From positions 16,254,259 through 16,318,258 of the forward strand of contig CM064519.1 of NCBI GenBank assembly GCA_032716605.1: a DNA stretch of 64,000 nucleotides. The letters are read 5' to 3'. Shown piece by piece: positions 45,440-55,619 of the stretch (position 1 is the first letter of the stretch; the number at the start of each line of letters is the position of its first letter). The position numbers and the translations under genes are program-made. The notes under the pieces were generated by a model. It saw nothing but the letters and a program-made list of their open reading frames with translations. It had not been told where the DNA came from and made no database searches. Source of the stretch: Paralithodes platypus. Its lineage: Eukaryota; Arthropoda; Malacostraca; Decapoda; Lithodidae.

Positions 45440-45720
45440 TTATTGCTGAAACTCTCTTCAGATTCTAGTGAACATTTATATTTCCATACACGTAAATGAC
45501 AGTTTATTGAAGCTTACGATGATGGGAATGAAGTTCTCGAAAAGGCTCCGGTCCTGACGCTATTCTTGACTTACAGTGTGCTAGCTTAATAATCCAGAAG
45601 GGTTGATAGCCTCTGAAGTCTATTTTGACTAACTTCAGATTTTAGTGAAAATTTATATTTCCACACACTTAAATGACAGTTTATTGATGTTTATGAGATG
45701 TTGATTTCTGAAACTATAGA
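45440..45720. repeat. Imperfect direct repeat, period about 180 bp
   Basis: CTTCAGATTCTAGTGAACATTTATATTTCC...AATGACAGTTTATTGA at about 45454 recurs at about 45634 with a few changes. Confidence 0.75.
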
Positions 45721-45999
45721 TATAACTAAAGGGTATAGAGTAGTGTTTACAGATCAATGTAACTTACGGCCCCTCTCCCTCACTGCCTCTGTACACACAA
45801 GAAGTTGGAACTTATACACCGATTACTACGGTTAATGTTTAGTGTATAGGCCTAATGGGTTTGTTTATAAATATATACAGTACAATATGCCCGATAACTA
45901 TTTGTGGAACTTGCAAGCTATATTTAGTATATAGGAATGGACTTACTGGGTGACTAAAGAGGCAATAACCAGGTAGTTTGTATGGTTAGTGGATGCTGC

Positions 46000-46640
46000 C
46001 TCCAACCACCTCTACCAATACCATCTATAACTACCACCATAAACAGCTTCAGTGCAGCACAGGAGGGCGGCAGGTTTCAACCAAATCTGTTCTACGGTAC
46101 TTCTGCCGATGTCATACAAGGAGGCCCCAAGTCCTGGCACTACAACACCTGGACAGTGGCATCAACATGCACCAGGATGAACCTGCAGCCTGGGCCCAGA
46201 ACACCTTCAAATGATTCTACCAAAGTCACAAACCTTTACCACATACTTTACAATGATGGACAAGATGGACTACAATCACCCACCGATCCATCCAGTCACT
46301 TACAGACAACACTCTGCTACATGCACGGCCCCCTGAAGTCCATCCCTCAGAAACCCTCCTTTCCCGTGAGGACAGAGTCCACCTGGCTAGGCTGCGATGT
46401 GGGCACTATCCAGCCCTTCTGAGTTATCAGAAGAGGCTAGATGACTCGTCCAGGACGCCTGTCCGGGTTGTAACACAACACCGCACACTATCAAACACAT
46501 TATGGAAGACTGTAACAGACAACCACTAACACACACAAATACATACCTTGAGAGCTTTGTGGGAGAACCCGGTCTTGGCCGTGGCCTTCCCTAGGAGCTC
46601 AGGGCTGTTCAGCCAGGCAGCCTAGGGAACAACAACACTG
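46000..46640 (+). mobile_element. Fragment of the 2A-type retrotransposon, 3' end
   Basis: From about 46285, CCACCGATCCATCCAGTCAC ... GTGAGGACAGAGTCCACCTGG ... AACAACAAC matches 39390-39765 at roughly 85% by eye, including the Cys/His motif remnant and the AACAAC end. Sequence from 46000 to 46285 may be its diverged upstream part. Confidence 0.7.
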
Positions 46641-46904
46641 ATGGACAGGTGCCATGGCAGAGATACATGGCATTCCTCCATTAACAATAATGCTGAACTA
46701 CTGCACGGCGGGTGCCCAACCTCGAAAGGAGTTGAAGTAAGGGAGCTATCCCCCCGCCAAAGGCGGCTTTCTAGGGCCTTTCCTAGCTGATGCCGAGAGG
46801 ATTGGGTTCTAGTCATGCGGTGATGGGTTGGTCTATCAGAGGGAGAGCAGAGCGATCTCTGCCATACCCATAGCTTAATCCGACTGTTCCTTTTACTTAT
46901 ATAT

Positions 46905-47240
46905 TTTCTAGATCGCAAGTGACGGCGTCTCTTCCGTGGATTGACCTCCCTACTGCCAATCTAGAGGTTGGCAGATTGGGAGCCAAAGCGTCACATTTTT
47001 CTTTTGCCCCTCAACTTTCCCTTCATAATTGCTGAGGGACACAGGGCCTTGGGTGGGGCTTTGGTTTCCCGGGCGTTTCCACACCCTCCTCAGCTACCTG
47101 CCTTGGAGTGGCTTCGGTCACCTGGGCTTTATTAGTGGTAAGCAGGGAGGATTTTGTGGAGGTGCTCTGTTATGGCCTTGGCCTTGCTCACGGCATTGGG
47201 GCTGTTCGGCCAGGCAGTCTGGGGAACAGCAACAACAACA
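46905..47240 (+). mobile_element. Internally deleted derivative of the 2A-type retrotransposon
   Basis: The left part (about 46920-47130) resembles the 5' leader at 35838-36060: GGAGCCAAAGCGTCAC, GGGCCTTGGGTGGGGCTTTGG, CCGGGCGTTTCCACACC. The right part (about 47165-47240) is the extreme 3' end: GGCCTTGGCCTTGCTCACGG, GGGCTGTTCGGCCAGGCAG, then AACAGCAACAACAAC. About 3.6 kb of coding sequence is absent. Confidence 0.65.
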
Positions 47241-47479
47241 TCGTGTTATACGTATTAGTTCCCCTGCTCTATAAAGAAGCAGTCTTTGTTAACTTACAAC
47301 ATCAGCTAGTTGCCGAGCATAAGCTGAAATCAAACTCACGACATGGCACTCTTGAAAAACAACTAAGTCTCTGGAAACTGTGGGACAATTATGAAGAAAA
47401 TGGTATGACAACTACAAAGTTTCTCAGATCCTGCAAATGCCTTCTTCCTAGGACGATAAGTAAACCCTAAAACCTGAAT

Positions 47480-48825
47480 TACAGAAAAAAATATACTTTC
47501 ATGATTTAATAATATCCAAAGTTGTAAGCCAATGCTATCATATGGGACTTCACTCTAAAAATGATACTCTCACGATATGATAATATCCCAATTTGGAAGC
47601 CAATGCTACCTTGTGATAGGGGATACCAGTGGAAAAAATTGGGCCACATTGATTACCTCTGTTGGTCTGGAAATGGCGACAATTAAGAGCGAGTATAGTC
47701 TTATAAATAAGACAACGTTCTGACAAACTAGATCAGAACCTTAACAAATCATATCAGATAAATATCTACCATCCCATAATACAATTAGGCAACCAACCAT
47801 TAAGTTTTCATCACAAATAACCATAAATACTTAAAGCAAGGTCCAATAGCCTTGAAATGGTAGTGGCTAATTATGGTGACGAAACGTCAGATCGCGGTGA
47901 CGAAACGGATCTAAGAGGTGGCGACTAACTGGGTTGGTGACAAAACGTCCTGTATCCGTCTAAAAGTCTTGCATTCAGATAAAATAGGCCTAGCGAGCGA
48001 AAGACAAGGAGTTTAGCCCGTGCTGAAGGGGGTCATATAAGCTTAAGCTCAAAGCGGGAGTGTTAAACGCATAATAAAAAATACCTTCAACTATTGTGCC
48101 AGTATCGGGCCAGGTCTCTGAATTGGATTACAAATAGATAGTGGCATCACTCCTTTAAGAATTCAAAACCGGTTCTCTTTTGGAGGTCAACATCTATTAG
48201 TCTGCTTCACCAGATATCCTTCAGCATCTTCAAAGATCATGAATAAACAAAACAACCAGCTGAGATGCTGCTCCTCTGTGCTATGTTGTCGGTTAGGTTT
48301 TACAGATTTTGAACGCTTATAATTCTATTATACTCCGCGTTCGGTCATTAAACACTGTAGTATTTTCTATACATTATTTCCTACCACTTATCTCTAATTA
48401 ACCTTCATTTACATACAAATGGATGAGAATATTTGCTTCACCACCACACAAATCTTCAGCCAATCACATTCCACCCGAGTGATTCAATCATAAAGTTACG
48501 TGGGCTTACTACAGGGATTTGCTAGAAGTCTCCCTATACCCCAAGTTGTGTTTCACACTTCATACTTGCCCAACTGAGTTTATCCATTATTGGAACTATA
48601 TACAATTACTGCTAGCCTGAGTTTCTTCTGAGTAGCCAAGCGTTCATCATCGCCGGTTATCAACAGGGAGTAATTTGTTCGTTGAGAGGCTCCGGCACTT
48701 TCTTACTGCAAAGAATATGATAAACTGTAGCCTTGTTTATATGTAGTCGCGGTTATTAATTATTCTAATGCAGTGGGGATCCTTAAATTAATTTAACCTC
48801 CGATTTCAAAATATCAATTAAAACA
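47480..48825. other. Unique sequence, no gene recognised
   Basis: About 1.3 kb with no ORF of interest. It contains short direct repeats (TGATAATATCCCAATTTGGAAGCCAATGC-type pair at 47510 and 47580; GGTGACGAAAC at 47875 and 47898). Confidence 0.4.
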
Positions 48826-49478
48826 TTAACCCTTACTGTACCGGCGACGGCCGTCGGTAAAAAAAAAAGTCACTCGCCAGTACTAGCGACGGCAGACAGC
48901 CATTAGTAATATGCAGTCCTTGTAACTGGTAGTATCGAGCGGTACCTACTAACATTATTTGTGGGCACTGCTCTGAGGAGTTGGCAACACTTCTCAGGTT
49001 GGCTGCCATTATCTACAGGCTGTCTGGGTCAGTACTTCACCTACTTCTGAGGTCAGAGGGTGTGCTCTCTTGCCTCTGAAGCCATTTTGGCCACACTGCC
49101 TAGTACTGGAGGGTACATTTAAGGTAATATCCTCTGGTACAGTATGGGTTAAGGAGATTCAATTCAGCCTGAAACAGGCTCAAGAAAGTGTATATCAGCA
49201 TTAATGACCACGACTGTACTTCTATTGTATGATCTTAGATTTATTTACTTTAACCCCTAGAGGTTTGGGATGCATTTTGATTGTATATTTTGGCTATTAT
49301 TTATTATTCTATTAATCTTAGAAAGCACTTTTAAGAGCTATAGCATTTATTGAGCTAGCTTTTAACCATGTGATTACTAGAGCCTTCCTAAATTGCATAA
49401 AATTGTCTAATGACATCCAAAATAAAACAAATAACACTTCCTTAAATACTGGACGCATCCCCCAAACCCTGAGATCCC
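48826..49478. mobile_element. Two family-B-like fold-backs
   Basis: 48826-49153: TTAACCCTTACTGTACCGGC at the left and TGGTACAGTATGGGTTAA at the right, but with unrelated interior, including duplicated CGACGGC blocks. 49252-49478: TTAACCCCTAGAGGTTTGGG at the left and GACGCATCCCCCAAACCCTG at the right, with the TTGGCTATTATTTATTATTC and AATTGTCTAATGACATCC blocks; a variant with altered ends. Confidence 0.6.
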
Positions 49479-49802
49479 TGATCATATATACTGTAAAGTA
49501 CTGTATATTGTACTAGGCATGCCAATTCTAGGATAATTTTTTTTTTTTTTAGATTGAACACTTGGATGTAGGTATATATAGGAGTTAAAGCTGATGTCAC
49601 TTTGCTTAAAGATCAATTAATTTATCTGGGAAGATCTTATCCCTCACCTTTAGCATGTCTAAATGTTCTATATAAAGTATTTTAGTAATCAGTGAACAGC
49701 AAATTTATAAATTTTATACTATATTTACTTTTCAGTACCGTGTCTGAAGGCCAAGCATACACACAAAAAAAAATATTACAGAGTAATCTGAAGTAATAAG
49801 TA

Positions 49803-50117
49803 TAGTTTATGCGGAGGACATTGAGGACAAAAGCTATAACGTGAATAATACAAACATGAACACAGACATAAAATAAGAGTTATGCCTTTAAATTATAGTT
49901 CTCCTTCACAGAGTCCCACAATTGCATCAAAGAAAATGGGAATGATAATCTCTTCTAGTTTATGCTGAAGACATTGAAGACAAAAGCTACAAAGTAAATA
50001 ATAAAGCAAACATGAACACAGCAGTCATATGGAAAGAGTTATGCCTATAAATTATAGTTCTCCCTCACAGACGCCCACAGGCACATCAAAGAAAACTGGA
50101 ATGACAATCTCTTCTGT
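49803..50117. repeat. Direct tandem duplication, about 155 bp unit
   Basis: TAGTTTATGCGGAGGACATTGAGG ... GGGAATGATAATCTCTTC is followed immediately by TAGTTTATGCTGAAGACATTGAAG ... GGAATGACAATCTCTTC, two units with about 10% difference. Confidence 0.85.
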
Positions 50118-50315
50118 TATTACGTTTGCCCCCGGCTACACAGGGAAGCAGCCTGTTACAAAAAGGCCTATACATAGACCCCTCTTGGATTACCAGAATG
50201 CACCGCCACACTAGCCGATTCCAACCAAATCTTCAATTCTACTCTGACAAACAGACACCAAATCAGGCAAGCATCAATACTACCAAAATTACCTGAACTG
50301 AACACCAGACTAGTA

Positions 50316-52881
50316 GGGCCCACAGTTGTTGTTGTTGTTGTTGTTGTTGTTCCCTAAGCTGCCTGGCCGAACAGCCCCGAGTCCCTGAGGAAGGCCATGG
50401 CCACGATCGGGCTTTCCCACAGAGCTCTCATTGAGTGTAGATTGTGTTGTTGGCGTAAGTGGTTGTGTGAAATGCAGTCTTCTATGATGTGTTTAATGGT
50501 ATGGGGTGCTGTGTTACATCCCGGGCAGGAGTCGACAACGGAGTCATCCAGTCTCTTCTGATAGCTCAGGAGAGCTGGATGGTGTCCGCATCTCAGCCTG
50601 GCCAGGTGGACTCTGTCCTCGCGAGGAAGGGAGGATTCGGAAGGATGGATTTCGGGAGGTCGTGCATGCAGCTGCGTGTTGTCTGTGAGTGAGTTGATGG
50701 ATCGGTGAGAGATATGAGTATGGATGTGCTTCTGGAAGTTGGTTCGGGGTGGGCAGGGAGGGAGAGAGGACAATAATTGTGTGTGATACCGTGTGCTGGG
50801 TGTTGCTTTGATATTTCTTGGTGTCTGTGGGTGTGTTGCCATGTAGTTTAGTGGGTGGTCTTGGTTCGTGGAGGCTGCTGCCAGGAATTGAGTGCCTCTC
50901 ATGTCCAGATGGTCTTTGACTTTGAGGATTTTGGTTTCTTGATGTAGGTGATCTGTGGGTGCAGTAGCTGTGCAGCCTGTAATGATCTTCAAGGCTTTGT
51001 TTTGAATAGTCTGTAAAGTCTTATGATGTGTTTCAGCTAGGTTAAAAGCCCAGGCTGGGCTTGCGTATTCCATCACTGATCTTATGTATTGTTTATATAC
51101 TGTGGTGGTAGTTTCTTTGTGGTGTCCAAATTTTGTGTGAGCAAGTGACCTGAGGGCGTTAAGTCTGGGTGTCAGTTTCTTTTTAATGTTTGTGGTGTGC
51201 TGTTTGAATGTCATATGAGTATCATATGTTACTCCTAGGATTTAGTGTGTGTGTGTATATGTTAGGGGTGTGTTGTTTATGGTGAGTTGAGGGATGTATT
51301 CGTGTTCTCCTGTCCAACTTGTGAGCAGGGTTGCGGTGGATTTGGCTGGGGCTAGATTAAGTCTGTTTGTAGTGCACCAGCCATGTAGTGTGTTGAGATA
51401 GGGTTGAAGGAGATCGGTTGCTCTTTTTGGGTCATGGTGTGTGCATGTGAGTGTTATGTCATCTGCATAGGAGGCTAAGTTTATTTGGGGCGTATTGGGT
51501 GTAGTTATATCGTGCATGTACAGATTGAAGAGTGCGGGCGATAGGACGGATCCTTGTGGGACTCCGTTTGGAAAGTTTCTGATTTTAGATGACTGACCGG
51601 CAAAAGATACGTGTGCACATCTGCCTGCTAGGAAGTTGGCCAGCCACCTTTTTGTGTTGTTGTGCATTTTTGTGTTGTAGATTTTGTTTGTTAGGTTGTG
51701 GCGGGGGATGGCATCGAAGGTTTTACTAATGTCGAGTGTGGCTAATAGTGATCTGTGTGGTGGTCTAGCTGAGTTGATGCCGTCGAAAGCTCTTTGTGTA
51801 AGGTCTGTGAGAAGAGTGTTTGTGGAGTACAGTGGCCCAAAGCCATGTTGTGTTGGAGCTAGGGGTAGGTCAGGTGTAATTAGTTGTAATACTAGGCATT
51901 CCATGACTTTGGAGGGGGAGCAAAGGAGTGTGATAGGGCGGTGGGTAGCGTGGGGTCTTTGTTGGGTTTGGGGAATGTGATGATGATACCATGCTTCCAA
52001 ATGTCTGGTATTGTGTTGTGTGAATAGCTGTAGTTTGATATGTTAGGGAGTGCTTGTATGTCTTGTGTTCCCAGGTGTCTGAGGTGTATGTTGCTTATGT
52101 TGTCTAGGCCACAGGTGGGCGAGTGCTTGAGATTGTTGATGATATGCTTTGTCTGGTGATTGGTGAAGGGTGTATAGTCAGGGTCTGTGGGGAATTGTCT
52201 CTTACGTCGGATGACACGTCTGTCGTCTTTGTGAGGTTTTAGGTGGCTGACATGTGAGAAGTGATTGATGAGAGTGTTTGCTTGTTGTTTACATGAAGGA
52301 GTAGAGTCTGTTGTTGTGATTGCAGCATGTGATTGTGTTGTGTTGCTGTTGGAAAGTATGATGCTGTTTAGTGTTTTGTAGAGTTTTTTGGGGTTTGTTT
52401 TGTGATCAAGTGTTTGTAGGAAGTTATTCCAATTTAGTTTTTGTTGTTCTTGTATTTTGTTGTTAGTTTGGGTGTTGAGTGCTTGAATTTGTTGTGTGAT
52501 GTCTTGTGTGTGGGGTGCTGGGGAGTGTTTCAGTATGTCGCGTTGTCTGATGAGGTTTTGAAATTCTGGTGTGAAGTTGGGGTTGTGTCTTTTTCTGTTA
52601 CCTCTTGGAATGTGTTTCTTGTCAGCGTTTTGGATAGTTTTATTGAGTATGTGTACAGCATTGTTGATGTTAGTGATGGGTGTACTGTTTAGAGTTGTTC
52701 TGTCTCATTTGTGAATGCTTCCCAGTTAGCTCTTATAATTGGTGTATGTGTGTTTGTGGCTAGCTGGGGTGAGTCTGGTTTTGGTGGTGATAATGATCGG
52801 GAGGTGGTCGGAGCCTAAGGTTCTGACCACCCTCCAGGATGTTGTGGGGGCGAGTTCTGGGGAGCAAAAGGGGCCCACAGT
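50316..52881 (-). pseudogene. 2A-type retrotransposon, 5'-truncated minus copy with target duplication
   Basis: Runs from a (GTT)n tail (reverse of AAC repeats, 50326-50353) to a 5' truncation inside the endonuclease near 52870, just before GLGSDH-equivalent codons. The 11-bp sequence GGGCCCACAGT stands at 50316-50326 and 52871-52881, directly flanking both ends. It is therefore a clean target-primed insertion. RT frames: 52000-51242 (YADD box, [13 protein letters not shown]) and 51214-50354 (thumb and CPGCNTAPHTIKHIIEDC). They are separated by a frameshift in a TG/CA run near 51245, with a 7-base deletion near 51950 relative to the plus copy. Its linker around 52330 is in frame where the plus copy is not. 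Confidence 0.9.
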
Positions 52882-53750
52882 AAGCTGTAATACTAGCAAC
52901 GTTCAATATATTATTGATAGACCTATTAACCTCTAAAATGCGGCAAGACTCTAATGAGGTTTTATTGATCAAATGCAGGAAGACTCAATTGAGTCACAAT
53001 ATTCAAACATTCACCAAAACTGCCACAAAGGCGAGATACGTATGAAAATTGGCCGACAACTAAGATGAAGTGGCAATTCTCGACTTCAAACTTCACAAAA
53101 TTTTCAAACACGCTCACACCATTACTCTTCCATCATTGTAAACACAGTAGCAGTGCTCAGAGACAGTCACTCAACCTAATTATATCCTCTATCTTATGTA
53201 CATATACGAGAGGCAAGGAGGGGGAGGCTAAACCGTCACAAAGCACTTTGCAAGCAGCGGAGGAGGGGAGAAGGTGAGCGCGTTTTCCTCCCTCCCTCCC
53301 TCCTCCCACTCTGTTTGTTTATTTGACTAGGCCTATAATTATTCTCTAAAAAAAAAGTTTTCTTAACCTAATTTCGGAGCCCTAATTCTTAAAAGTGTCT
53401 TGTTATCCAAACTTGTGCACATGTGGCATAATAGTATTGGTTTATATGGGAGATATGAGATATTACAAAAATCCTGCACCTTCCTCCCCTACTCCCGACT
53501 TTATTGCCTATATGGTCCAACATTGCAACTAATGAGCTAAACGACGCCATTGCCACATAATTTATATACAATAATATACTCGTGGTGGATGAGGGTATAT
53601 ATTTACAATGTGTTGATGTACTTTTCATGCGGTTTTGTGAAATTCGTATTTTTGGCGGGATTACCGCACCAGGGATAGGTGGATTCAAACCACTTCACGC
53701 ACTTACCAGGTAAACCCAAGCTGTATGATCAGTAATAACCAACATCTTGG
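52882..53750. other. Unique sequence, no gene recognised
   Basis: No ORF with domain similarity and no known repeat, apart from a pyrimidine-rich CCTCCCTCCCTCC at 53288-53302. Confidence 0.4.
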
Positions 53751-53754
53751 TTTT

Positions 53755-54240
53755 GTTTTGTTTTCTATGTGAATGAGGGAGACAAAAGGCATAACTGCCT
53801 GCAGCGAGTGCCTCCCCAGATTTGAAAGTGACAGGGCCAAAATCAAGGGACGTTCGAGCTAAAATACCTGGACACGGAATTTGAAGCAATTTAAGTCATA
53901 GGATGAGGGAAAGACTGATTCTGGGAGAGAGTTCCAAAGCTCAGTAGTTGAATAGAAGAAAGTCTGAGAATAGCGTTTCACTCTTGGGTTGGAGAGCTGC
54001 ACAGAGTAGGGGTGGGATTGTGTTGCAAGGCGGGTACTATGTACACTACGTAGAGGAGGTGGTATACACTGGGAAAGCTCAGAGGAACACTGATTATTGT
54101 AGTAGCGATAGAATAGCAAGAGAGATGCAACATTGCGGCGAAGAGAGAGAGATTACAGAGAGTTGGTGAGTGGACGGGAGTTACTGATACAAAAGGCTTT
54201 CCTTTCTACTTTGTCTAGGAGTGCGGTGTAACGTAAGCTG
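53755..54240 (-). mobile_element. Retrotransposon family 1, 3' fragment
   Basis: Reverse complement of family-1 from 17700 to the 3' end: minus codons [20 protein letters not shown] and SQTFFYST...LWNSLPESV are preserved. The 3' terminus is TTTCTATGTGAATGAGGGAG on this strand. Confidence 0.87.
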
Positions 54241-54301
54241 TATCAACAACATTCAAAATATTATTTAACAACCCAAGCTCCATCTCCAGCACCGTGCAGC
54301 A

Positions 54302-54674
54302 TTAAAGGAGATATAGGTAGTTTTTCTGGCCCTCCTCCTCCCTCATGTTTAGCCCCATTAGTTTTCAGATTTTATGACTTACGGCATAGTAGTTTTGCGA
54401 TTTTAAGACCTTTCACCCCATTTATTTGTCTATATTAAGACGCTTCGTGTCATTTAGGGGTCTAATTTTTTCCTGGCGAACAACGATAGCGAGCCTGCAG
54501 TTTAAGAGGAACCAGCCTTCGGCTGGGAAATTTTTCAATCTAGAAATATACACATTTATCTTGAAAGGGGGTCTAGTGGGTGTTATTTTAAACTTTATGG
54601 AGGTCTAGGGAGGAAACTAGAAAACTAATAAAGACATGAAAGAATCTACCAAAAAGTTAACCATCCCCCCTTAA
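54302..54674 (+). mobile_element. MITE family A copy A11
   Basis: TTAAAGGAGATATAGG start and CATCCCCCCTTAA end. GGCGAACAACGATAGCGAGCC with a 3-base insertion, and AGCCTTCGGCTGGG hairpin. It abuts the left end of the CR1-like element. Confidence 0.85.
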
Positions 54675-54849
54675 CGAACAACTTCAATTTATTGCACCCA
54701 AGCACCTGTAGCCGATATCCAATACAACAGAAGAACGACGAGAACTAACTACTGATTACCTATTAAATATACCACCGAGTGGCATTCTTTTAACCCCATC
54801 TCCTACTACCAAGAAACCACTTCGGCCCTCGGCCCAAGAAACCACTACG

Positions 54850-55615
54850 ATGTCAACCGCCATTCCAGTGCATACAGTACCGGTACCCACAGCAGCAGCT
54901 ACCTTAGATGTTTCAGATAATAATAATGACTACTCTCACTCCCCCTCAGGACAATTTTCAGTTAGTGAGAAACAATGTGCATCCCAGTACCAGTACCAGG
55001 AAGGTCATCCTGACAACATGTCAAAACCGCTTCAAAATTCTGGCTATTGACGAGGAAGAGGAAACGGAAGAAGTTCGGCTTGTGGGCGACTCCATGGTCC
55101 GTGGCCAACTAACAGAGTTCTGCGCCAGGGCACCCAGGACCAGAAAGCGATTCTGTATCCCAGGTGGCAGCGTGGACGACATTGTTGCGGCTGTGGAAGA
55201 GGTTTCCAGGCTCGCCCCCGCAAGCACTACGTACGTCATCCATGTTGGATCGAACGATGTCCAACGGACGCGGTCAGAGGAACTACTTTGCAAGTACCGG
55301 CGGCTGATCAGGTCCTTCAAGGAAAAATCTAATAGAATCTTAATTTCAGGAATTGTTCCCCGGATTGATGTAGAAAACCGATTCTACAACATAGCTACCA
55401 GTACAAATCGCCGACTAGCCAAACTCTGCAGGGAGGAGGACATCGGCTTTGTCGACACGTGGGATCATTTTTACTATGATAAATCTTTGTTTTCAGGAGA
55501 TGGTGTACATCTCAATGAAGTAGGAGCTGCACGTCTTGGTCGTCTGCTGAACGATGCAGTCAAGGATTTCCGTTCAAAAAACGGGGTCAACCAGACCCCA
55601 GACAGGGTAGTGTAA
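54850..55615 (+). CDS. CR1-like ORF1 with SGNH/GDSL esterase domain
   Basis: The main frame 54908-55615 encodes 235 codons; the true N-terminus probably starts at the ATG at 54850 in another frame (MSTAIPVHTVPVP), with a frameshift near 54945. The esterase family blocks are visible: VRLVGDSMVRG (block I with the nucleophile Ser) and GGSVDDI (Gly block). Next are IHVGSNDVQ (G-x-N-D block III) and GDGVHLNEVG (D-x-x-H block V with catalytic Asp and His). All catalytic residues are in place. ORF1 esterases occur in CR1 retrotransposons and are thought to aid membrane or lipid interactions during retrotransposition; the exact role is not settled. ORF2 begins right after, separated by a few bases. 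Confidence 0.85.
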
Positions 55616-55619
55616 GTCA

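Larger units (their letters stand above)
43860..47472 (+). pseudogene. MULE transposase with PHD and FLYWCH fingers, copy 2, decayed and split
   Basis: Pieces in order. PHD-like finger at 43905-44080 (CSGCVKDV...LLCDYCNNW, one stop, then FLWHCPDCPD). FLYWCH finger at 44335-44600 spread over three frames (KLRLHSSDGYTEY, YWTCSVRQKENI, HALNHPG). MULE core at 44820-45230 (FVKSDDQ-like block, FIMNGKRQESYEKVF, LDFEIALWTSV, GCTFHWCQAVYGKIQEVGL). RTNNDLEGMHQRINKRAG at about 45350. The matching C-terminal segment (LLYKEAVFVNLQHQLVAEHK, LWKLWDNYEENG) reappears only at 47266-47470. About 1.8 kb of unrelated sequence (45430-47250) lies between, so a later insertion split the element. Several stops; inactive. 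Confidence 0.72.
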
